NCBI GenBank assembly: GCA_027624865.1
Contig: JAQBTT010000004.1
Coordinates: 1-34,891 of the forward strand
Reading direction: 5' to 3'
Length of the DNA: 34,891 nt
Origin: a bacterium
Lineage (GTDB): Bacteria; Patescibacteriota; Minisyncoccia; Minisyncoccales; UBA10102
Below, piece after piece: positions 29,538 to 34,891 of this stretch. Position 1 is the stretch's first letter, and each line of letters starts with the position of its first letter. The notes beneath the pieces are model-generated. The model made no database searches, had not been told where the DNA came from, and worked only from the letters and a program-made list of their open reading frames with translations. Both the position numbers and the translations under genes were made by a program.

Positions 29538-29984
29538 ATGCCAATACTCGCAGAAAACAGAAAAGCACACCATGACTACCAAATCCTTGAAACGATTGAG
29601 GCGGGTTTGGTATTGATAGGGCAAGAGGTAAAAGCAATCCGCCAAGGAAAAATTCAACTAGCCGGTTCCTTTGTATCCTTTCGGGGATCAGAGCTTTTTT
29701 TACTTGGAGCTACTATTCCTCCCTATCAACCACAAAATGCACCCGCAAGTTATGATGCAGAGCGCGCAAGAAAGCTTCTGCTAAACAAAGAGGAACTCCG
29801 TTCCCTATTTGGGAGGGCAGCGCAGGAAGGATTGACTTTTGTGCCCTTAAAGGTGTATACTAGCAAAGCCAAGATTAAGCTTTCCTTTGGCATTGCCAGA
29901 GGGAAAAGAAAGGGAGATAAACGAGAACTCTTGCGAAAAAAAGAGGCCCAGCAAGAAATGCAAAGGGCGCTCAAACGGGGGTGA
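29538..29984 (+). CDS. smpB: SsrA-binding protein SmpB
   Basis: 148 aa, typical length. It has AENRKAHHDYQILETIEAGL, quoted in the family-defining parts NRKAHHDY and EAGLVLIGQEVKAIRQGK. It also has GSFVSFRGSELFLLG and a basic tail (RGKRKGDKRELLRKK) that enters the ribosomal A site. It binds tmRNA and brings it to stalled ribosomes. The tmRNA gene starts at 29977, so its first 7-8 bases overlap the smpB stop codon. This is direct physical coupling of the two partners of trans-translation. Confidence 0.97.
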   Translation: MPILAENRKAHHDYQILETIEAGLVLIGQEVKAIRQGKIQLAGSFVSFRGSELFLLGATIPPYQPQNAPASYDAERARKLLLNKEELRSLFGRAAQEGLTFVPLKVYTSKAKIKLSFGIARGKRKGDKRELLRKKEAQQEMQRALKRG

Positions 29985-30325
29985 ATTGTTTCGATAGGGG
30001 AAAGAGCATTAGTATGCAGACTGAGGTTCCAAGATACTCACAAAAAAACTTGGGGCACCATAAATGCCAACATATTTGGTCCACAACGGGCCCTTGCCTA
30101 CGCATAAAGCTTAGGCCATCTCTCCCTTGACCTCGATAGAGGAAAAGAGGTGTCAATCATCGAGCAAGGCATTGTTTCGCGATTCGGGAACCCTGCGACA
30201 TAAACAGAATCAAAAAGAAGAGGGGTTTTGCTCCGTTTTAACTCTCTTTTTCAACCAATGGGGCTATGTCTGAAGAAATACTAATGCAATATCTTCTAGA
30301 CGAGGGGTCATTCCCTCCACCTCCA
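29977..30325 (+). ncRNA. ssrA: tmRNA (transfer-messenger RNA)
   Basis: The 5' end GGGGGTG pairs with CACCTCC (30318-30324), with A as discriminator. The conserved 5' motif TGTTTCGATAGGGG follows. P2 is seen as GCATTAG.. (about 30007-30016) pairing with the exact complement near 30280. The tag frame is GCC AAC ATA TTT ... GCA TAA, encoding ANIFGPQRALAYA, ending in an ALAYA degron-like tail. Oddities: the T arm reads GAGGG-GTCATT-CCCTC, a six-base loop without the usual TTCRA pattern, and the bases after the discriminator are CACCA instead of CCA. It lies directly between smpB and infC. Confidence 0.88.
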
Positions 30326-30382
30326 CACCAAATTATCCTAACCTAAAGATTAAGACACCTTACAAAAGTTTGCCACAATAAT

Positions 30383-30892
30383 CTGACAAAAAAAATATAC
30401 ATAAACAAACAAATACGAGCAACTGAAGTTCGCTTAATTGATGAAACAGGTGCTCAAGCAGGTGTGATTCCTTTAGCGGAGGCACTTGTGCGAGCACAAA
30501 CAGCTGGCCTGGATCTTATCCAGGTAACCGAGAAGGTAGATCCTCCTGTAGTAAAGATTGCAGATTATGGAAAATACCTTTACCAACAAGGGAAAAAAGA
30601 CCGAGAGGTAAAAAAACATACCGGAGGAGACTTAAAGGAAATTCGTCTCAGTTTCAATATTTCAGACCACGATCTTGAAACAAGAGTAAAACAAGCAGAA
30701 AAGTTTTTAAAGAGAGGAGATAATATTCGAATTAATCTCAGGCTTAAGGGACGACAAAAAGCACTTATAGATCATGCTAAAGAGAAGATTCAAAAATTTA
30801 TAAATGAGCTCACCCTCTTAATCCCGATTCGAACAGAACGAGACATGAAGCTGGAACCTCGAGGATTAACGATGGTAATAACAAAGAAATAG
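30383..30892 (+). CDS. infC: Translation initiation factor IF-3
   Basis: About 169 aa if started at CTG 30383; the frame is open from 30347 and shows no ATG. The IF3 N-terminal motif INKQIRATEVRLIDETGAQ is encoded upstream of the first GTG (30464), so a rare start codon (CTG 30383, or ATA 30395/30401) is likely, in keeping with the AUU-type starts used for IF3 autoregulation elsewhere. It continues ADYGKYLYQQGKKDREVKK, EIRLSFNISDHDLETRVKQ, and ends RGLTMVITKK. IF3 binds 30S and checks start codons. It heads the classic infC-rpmI-rplT operon with 1-nt gaps. No L20-leader structure was worked out. Confidence 0.93.
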   Translation: MTKKIYINKQIRATEVRLIDETGAQAGVIPLAEALVRAQTAGLDLIQVTEKVDPPVVKIADYGKYLYQQGKKDREVKKHTGGDLKEIRLSFNISDHDLETRVKQAEKFLKRGDNIRINLRLKGRQKALIDHAKEKIQKFINELTLLIPIRTERDMKLEPRGLTMVITKK

Positions 30893-30893
30893 C

Positions 30894-31094
30894 ATGGCAA
30901 CAAAAAAGCCTAAAACAAGAAAAGCCGTTACAAAACGCTTTAAGTTCACAAAGAGTGGAAAGATTTTAAGGCGTATTGCAGGACAAGATCACTACCGAGT
31001 GAAAAGGACTGGGAAACAGCGACGTCAGATGAGAAAATTAATAACCTTGAGCACGCCAGACGCAAAAAAGATAAAAAAACTAGTCACTATATAA
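30894..31094 (+). CDS. rpmI: 50S ribosomal protein L35
   Basis: 66 aa, very basic. Motifs: KTRKAVTKRFKFTKSGK, DHYRVKRTGKQRRQMRKL. Typical length and place between infC and rplT; 1 nt separates it from each neighbour. It is a late-assembling large-subunit protein. Confidence 0.97.
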   Translation: MATKKPKTRKAVTKRFKFTKSGKILRRIAGQDHYRVKRTGKQRRQMRKLITLSTPDAKKIKKLVTI

Positions 31095-31095
31095 C

Positions 31096-31443
31096 ATGGC
31101 GCGAGTAAAGCGAGGAACAACTGCAAATAAAAGAAGAAAGAATGTCTTGAGCCAAGCTAAAGGCTTTCGCTTTGGACGAAGCAAAAAATACCGTCTTGCA
31201 AAAGATGCTCTTCGCCACGCCTGGGAACATGCATTCACTGATCGAAAAACTAAGAAGAGAGATTTTCGAAAACTTTGGGAAGTGAAGATTTCAGGTGGGG
31301 TACGAGAGCAGGGTCTTACCTATAGCACATTCATCCCCCTCCTCAAAAAGAAAGAGATTACTATAGACCGAAAAATACTAGCAGAACTTAGAGAAAAACA
31401 CCCTACAGTATTTCAAAGATTAGTAGAGCAGGTAAAACAATAG
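31096..31443 (+). CDS. rplT: 50S ribosomal protein L20
   Basis: 115 aa, typical length. N-terminus MARVKRGTTANKRRKNVLSQ and the segments KGFRFGRSKKYRLAKDAL, HAWEHAFTDRKTKKRDFRKL identify L20. It binds 23S rRNA early in 50S assembly and in other bacteria represses rpmI-rplT translation. Last gene of the operon, followed by hairpins at 31448-31535. Confidence 0.98.
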   Translation: MARVKRGTTANKRRKNVLSQAKGFRFGRSKKYRLAKDALRHAWEHAFTDRKTKKRDFRKLWEVKISGGVREQGLTYSTFIPLLKKKEITIDRKILAELREKHPTVFQRLVEQVKQ

Positions 31444-31447
31444 AAGG

Positions 31448-31473
31448 GTCAAAGACAACTGCTTGTCTTTGAC
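31448..31473 (+). terminator. Hairpin after rplT
   Basis: GTCAAAGACAA and TTGTCTTTGAC form a perfect 11-bp stem around CTGC, 4 nt after the rplT stop. It lacks a T tract, so it may work with the adjoining palindromes or as a 3' stabiliser. Confidence 0.55.
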
Positions 31474-31475
31474 GG

Positions 31476-31535
31476 GCGATTTAGGCGGAGCTCCGGCGAA
31501 GCCGTAAAATCGCACCGGGGTCGCCGTGAGGCGAC
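31476..31535. repeat. GC-rich palindrome cluster between rplT and the NUDIX gene
   Basis: GCGATTT (31476-31482) pairs with AAATCGC (31507-31513), enclosing the self-complementary CGGAGCTCCG. GTCGCC-gtga-GGCGAC (31520-31535) follows. It sits between convergent genes. No coding frame. Confidence 0.65.
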
Positions 31536-31539
31536 TATC

Positions 31540-31983
31540 TTATTGTTTTACCTCATCTTTTATATAGTGCTGTGCAGCTCTTAGAATTCTCCTTGCGTTA
31601 GCAAACTTCAGCTTCTCTATTGCTTGCAAAAAGGGCAACCATATAAATCCTTTATGCTCAAAAGAAATCTGTACTTCTTTTTTCTTTGTTTTGGCAAGAA
31701 AAAATACTACAGTTTTAGATATGGTATTCCCTTCTACGCGAAAATAGTAATGAATGTTCTCTTCAAATCCCGGGGAATAAGTAATCTCTGTAAGCCCTGT
31801 CTCCTCTCCAATCTCTCTTGTCGCAGCTTGCTTTGCTGTCTCCCCTTTTTCCAAATGCCCCTTGGGAAAATCCCAATACTCTTTTTTTACGCGAGGCTCT
31901 GTTGGGTAATGAAGCAAAAGAAAGTAGGGTTCTTTATTCTCCATACGAAATATAACAGCTCCGGCTGATTGCTCTTTTGGCAT
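31540..31983 (-). CDS. NUDIX hydrolase, diadenosine-polyphosphatase-like
   Basis: 147 aa. The full Nudix box GHLEKGETAKQAATREIGEE continues TGL (residues about 42-64), matching GX5EX7REUXEEXGU. The N-terminus MPKEQSAGAVIFRM and DFPKGHLEKGE resemble bis(5'-nucleosyl)-tetraphosphatases, which clear the Ap4A made as a by-product by aminoacyl-tRNA synthetases; that substrate is an inference. It follows the polX-like gene after 1 nt, suggesting one transcript. Confidence 0.88.
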   Translation of the reverse strand: MPKEQSAGAVIFRMENKEPYFLLLHYPTEPRVKKEYWDFPKGHLEKGETAKQAATREIGEETGLTEITYSPGFEENIHYYFRVEGNTISKTVVFFLAKTKKKEVQISFEHKGFIWLPFLQAIEKLKFANARRILRAAQHYIKDEVKQ

Positions 31984-31984
31984 A

Positions 31985-33697
31985 CTATGATTTTAAAGAA
32001 GGTAATAATTCTTTATAGGAAAGAGTATTCACTACGTCACCACTTTCTGCCCATCCTCTCCGTGCTTGCCCAATACCAAATTGCAAAAATGAAAAATGGC
32101 TCTTTTTGTGTGCGTCACTATTAATAGCAATTGTAACTCCAGCTTTCACCACCTTTGCAATATTAGTATCTTTTAAGTCCATGCGAGAAGAAGCATTTGC
32201 CTCAAGAATCGTTCCAGTCTTTTTTGCTACTAAAATAATCTTCTCCATATCTATATCATATTCTTGGCGTGATGGAAGACGCCTTCCTGTTGGATGAAAT
32301 AGGATATCTACATTTGGATTTTCCATTGCCCGAACAATTCTTTTGGTCATATCACTCTTTGTCATCTTAAAAAATGAGTGCACGGAGGCTCCCACTACAT
32401 CTAGCTTTGCCAGCATCTTGTTCTCAATGTCTAGCGTCCCATCCTTTCGAATATTTACCTCAGCTCCCTTTAAAATCTTGATGCCAGGTATCTTTTTTTG
32501 TACCTTATCTATTTCTTTCATTTGCGCCATAAGCTTTTTCTCATCTGCGCCACCCACCATAGCAAGATCTCTTGTGTGATCGGTAATGGCAATATACAAA
32601 AGTCCTTGCTTCTTTGCTTCTTTTGCCATTTCTTCAATAGAGTGCTTCCCATCAGTCCAATTAGTCTGCACTTGTAAGTCCCCCTTCAAAGAACCATATG
32701 GAATTATGCGAGGGAGTCTCCCTTGCAAGGCCGCTTCCACTTCTCCTCTATCCTCTCTTAACTCAGGCTCTGGATATTCCATACCAAGAGCTTGGTACAC
32801 CTCCTCCTCTGTTTTACAGGCAAGAAGCTTTTTGCCTTGAAAAAGCCCACCCTTTGAAAGTTGAAGTCCCTTCTTTACTGCTAGATCCTCAACTCTTTTA
32901 TTGTGCTCCTTTGATCCAGTAAAATACCAAAGAGCAGCTCCAAATACTTCCTCTCTTGCTACTTTCATATTCACACTAAAACCTTCCTTATCCACAAGAG
33001 ATATATAGTCTTCTCCTCTTCTTTGTACTTTTGCGCGGGAAACTATACTTGCCAAAAAATCCATGGTCTTTTTTGGTTGTTTTGTTGTAACTAAAATATC
33101 AATACCTCCAATAGTTTCTTTCATGCGGCGCAAAGAACCAACAAGAACTGCCTTTTGCACTACCCCTGAGCCTTTAAGCTCCTCTATATATCTTTGCGAA
33201 GTAGGGTATACATCTGCAATTAATTTCCTCCCTTGAAACTCTTTTTGAAGTGCAATACCTTCAAGGATATTTTGTTCTTTCTTTGCTCCAAAGTGAGGGA
33301 GTGATTGTACCTTCCCTGCTTTTGCCATTCTTTCCAAATCCACAAGGTTCTTTATTTTTAAGTGGTGCCATAGCTCTTTTACTGCTTTTAAACCAACTCC
33401 TTCAACGAGCATGAGCTCTTCAATATCTACTGGCATCTTCTTTTTATACGCCTCAAGCTCCTTAATATCCCCAGTCTCTATATACTCCTCTATCTTTTCT
33501 GCAATGCCCTTTCCTACCCCAGAGATACCTTGAAGTCCCAAAGTCCCCTCTCTTTGATATATCTCCCTTATGTCTTCCTCCAGTTCCTCTAGAGCTTCTG
33601 TAGCCTTTACAAGAGCCTGGGCCTTAAAAGAAGCACCCTGCACTAAAAGATGCGATATGAGCTGGGAGAACAGACGAATCAATTCTTGATTTTCCAT
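31985..33697 (-). CDS. polX: PolX-family protein (DNA polymerase X + PHP) with altered catalytic residues
   Basis: 570 aa. Domain order is as in bacterial PolX: helix-hairpin-helix 8-kDa region (GISGVGKGIAEKIEEY, VEGVGLKAVKELW), polymerase fold (LVGSLRRMKETIGGIDILV, YFTGSKEHNKRVEDLA), then PHP phosphoesterase (about 345-560). The expected metal Asp pair G-D-I-D reads GGID, so the first Asp is Gly. The third Asp position in the strand before the FTGSKEHN motif reads SVNMKV, with Asn. In the PHP domain DLQVQTNWTDG has Gln where PolX enzymes have His, while ITDHT, GAEVNI, SVHSFF, LFHPTGR and NSDAH remain. Repair role possible but polymerase chemistry is doubtful. Confidence 0.88.
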   Translation of the reverse strand: MENQELIRLFSQLISHLLVQGASFKAQALVKATEALEELEEDIREIYQREGTLGLQGISGVGKGIAEKIEEYIETGDIKELEAYKKKMPVDIEELMLVEGVGLKAVKELWHHLKIKNLVDLERMAKAGKVQSLPHFGAKKEQNILEGIALQKEFQGRKLIADVYPTSQRYIEELKGSGVVQKAVLVGSLRRMKETIGGIDILVTTKQPKKTMDFLASIVSRAKVQRRGEDYISLVDKEGFSVNMKVAREEVFGAALWYFTGSKEHNKRVEDLAVKKGLQLSKGGLFQGKKLLACKTEEEVYQALGMEYPEPELREDRGEVEAALQGRLPRIIPYGSLKGDLQVQTNWTDGKHSIEEMAKEAKKQGLLYIAITDHTRDLAMVGGADEKKLMAQMKEIDKVQKKIPGIKILKGAEVNIRKDGTLDIENKMLAKLDVVGASVHSFFKMTKSDMTKRIVRAMENPNVDILFHPTGRRLPSRQEYDIDMEKIILVAKKTGTILEANASSRMDLKDTNIAKVVKAGVTIAINSDAHKKSHFSFLQFGIGQARRGWAESGDVVNTLSYKELLPSLKS

Positions 33698-33708
33698 ATA
33701 TAAATGCC

Positions 33709-34710
33709 TTACAAGAATTTTTCAAATATATTTACTGCCTTGTTGAGCATCAAACGTTTTGCAAGAGAGATGCCAAGATACACAAACAAAATCAATCCTC
33801 CAAGGGCCACCACAAGCTCTGCTGCTCGAACCAAAAATGCAAAAGCTACCCCTGTGTGCCCCTCAAGCCCAATGGACTGAAACACTAAAGCTTGCAGTAC
33901 TTCATGCACCCCCAATTGTCCTGGAATCGGGATGAGCAAAGAAAGAAAACTAAATCCAGTTATGGTTACTGCAGGAAGAAGTCCTATAACCTTTCCCAAC
34001 AAGCCTGCCAAGACAATGGTTCGAAGCAAAGCGCAGGAAACCTTTGCAAAAGAAAGAAATATTCCTTCCCAGAATGCTTTGCTTTGCAGACGGAAAAAAT
34101 AAAAGACTTCCCTCTCCATCTCCAAAAACCCGTTACTTCCTTTCAGGCGTGGGAAAAACATTCTCACGATACTCTCTTTTTTATGTGATTTAAAATAGAA
34201 AAAAACGAGCGTTGCAATAAGCAGGCCAACGGCAAGTAGAATCCACAAAAAAGTTGATGACGCAAAGACATTTCTTGAGATAAGGAGGAATGCAACCCCA
34301 ACCCCCAAAAAAAGAAGGTAGCTGGTTGCATCAAGAAATCGCTCTATAACGACTGAAACAATAGCGCGCGGAAGCGGAACTTCATGAAACTCTCGCAGGA
34401 AATAAGAGCGAAATAACTCATTACCAAAAAATACCATGGGGAAGAAAAAAGAGAGACTAAATCCTCCAAAGTATTGTTTTAGCAAGGAAGAGAATGGCAC
34501 CTTATACCCCTGGTACCGTAAAATTTCTCTCCAGCGCAATGCGCCAAAAAAGAGCATCAAGAGGGTTAAAACAAGTAGCAAGACTCCTTTCCCACCCCAA
34601 ACACCTTCAATAGCACCCCATACTTCGCGCCATCCTACGGCACTCACCGCGCCCGAGAAAAGAACGATTCCCAAAACAAGGAATACAATAAATGCCAGAA
34701 GCTTTTTCAT
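33709..34710 (-). CDS. Flippase-like integral membrane protein (lysylphosphatidylglycerol synthase TM / UPF0104 family)
   Basis: 333 aa with about eight membrane segments: LLAFIVFLVLGIVLFSG at the N-terminus, GVLLLVLTLLMLFFGAL, LLFLGVGVAFLLISR, FLWILLAVGLLIATLVFF, ITGFSFLSLLIPIPGQLGVHE, VALGGLILFVYLGISL (each under 21 residues or split). LLIPIPGQLGVHE with the preceding hydrophobic helix and the ALRWREIL loop are typical of this family. It lacks the soluble synthase domain, so a lipid or lipid-linked-sugar translocation role is likely, substrate unknown. The ATG directly follows an inverted-repeat element (34711-34786). Confidence 0.85.
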   Translation of the reverse strand: MKKLLAFIVFLVLGIVLFSGAVSAVGWREVWGAIEGVWGGKGVLLLVLTLLMLFFGALRWREILRYQGYKVPFSSLLKQYFGGFSLSFFFPMVFFGNELFRSYFLREFHEVPLPRAIVSVVIERFLDATSYLLFLGVGVAFLLISRNVFASSTFLWILLAVGLLIATLVFFYFKSHKKESIVRMFFPRLKGSNGFLEMEREVFYFFRLQSKAFWEGIFLSFAKVSCALLRTIVLAGLLGKVIGLLPAVTITGFSFLSLLIPIPGQLGVHEVLQALVFQSIGLEGHTGVAFAFLVRAAELVVALGGLILFVYLGISLAKRLMLNKAVNIFEKFL

Positions 34711-34786
34711 CCCGTTAGAAGTTAAAACTGTTAGTATTATTGATTATGGATGGTCTCAATGTTTTTTTGACTGAACTTCTAACGGG
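34711..34786. repeat. Inverted-repeat-bounded element upstream of the flippase gene
   Basis: CCCGTTAGAAGTT (34711-34723) and AACTTCTAACGGG (34774-34786) are perfect 13-bp inverted repeats around 50 bp of AT-rich DNA. The left end touches the flippase start codon, as the element at 23247-23382 touches the DUF11 gene start. On the minus strand TTGAGA, 17 nt, TACTAA inside the element could be a promoter. Confidence 0.65.
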
Positions 34787-34852
34787 ATTCATGATTTGAT
34801 ATTATACCAAATTATAGCAAGGAAGAAAGGTTCTATTTTATAAATGAGAAAA

Positions 34853-34886
34853 GAAAAAGGCCCCCATGTAATCAACGATGGGGCCT
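34853..34886 (-). terminator. Terminator of a minus-strand gene beyond the window
   Basis: On the minus strand GGCCCCAT and ATGGGGGCC pair around a 10-nt loop and are followed by TTTTTCTTTTCTC. The gene it serves should lie past 34891. Confidence 0.75.
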
Positions 34887-34891
34887 TGTAA

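Noticed and set aside
29436-29657. Minus-strand 73-codon ORF opposite smpB
   Set aside because: It is antisense to the start of smpB, Cys/Phe/Tyr-rich and without family motifs.
1-34891. CRISPR array, integrase, prophage or insertion-sequence transposase
   Set aside because: No regularly spaced direct repeats and no transposase, recombinase or phage structural motifs were seen in the translated frames.

Overview
The window looks like a piece of a Patescibacteria (Candidate Phyla Radiation) genome, probably Parcubacteria-like. This is inferred from content, not from a marker tree. The signs are small tightly packed genes with frequent 4-nt overlaps, few Shine-Dalgarno (SD) sequences, short or leaderless 5' ends, a LeuRS of the HVGN type, a DUF11-repeat surface protein, a lysylphosphatidylglycerol-synthase-like flippase and a PolX/PHP protein. 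TGA is used as a stop, so the code is the standard one. The background is AT-leaning. Two patches are visibly richer in GC: about 200-430 and the DAHP synthase region at about 12300-14300.

Layout: 1-558 holds a large imperfect palindrome, hairpins, a terminator and a doubtful 58-codon gene. From 559 to 10356 the minus strand carries leuS, glmS, glmR(yvcK), a HAD hydrolase, an ANL ligase with an extra C-terminal domain, then glmU with its own promoter. This makes an amino-sugar (UDP-GlcNAc) block. mutY is on the plus strand, converging on tatD. From 12262 to 16740 there are four small unknown genes and a class I DAHP synthase. Two upstream regions (14434-14599 and 12676-12857) have the full anatomy of ribosome-mediated attenuators: promoter, leader peptide, alternative hairpins and terminator. 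metG lies between these blocks. From 16799 to 29363 the minus strand carries argS, ileS, a DUF5674 gene, a helical protein, a short recO, a DUF11-repeat protein, a GNAT remnant, glyS, an M16 peptidase, an AI-2E-type permease and rsmI. On the plus strand, smpB is followed directly by ssrA (tmRNA), infC, rpmI and rplT. A minus-strand set of flippase, polX-like and NUDIX genes closes the window.

Five aminoacyl-tRNA synthetases (Leu, Met, Gly, Ile, Arg), IF3, L35, L20, SmpB and tmRNA make this mainly a translation region, joined to amino-sugar supply and DNA repair.

The two most notable results are these. (1) A Tyr/Phe-rich leader peptide and mutually exclusive hairpins lie upstream of the DAHP synthase, and a second similar leader rich in Leu/Val/Ile lies upstream of an 86-aa unknown gene. 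(2) Short perfect palindromes and tandem repeats sit in frame inside or at the edges of housekeeping genes (leuS, metG, ileS, argS, tatD, mutY, rsmI). Several are members of shared families, which recalls the Rickettsia palindromic elements. All calls come from reading the sequence; no alignment, folding or database search was run.
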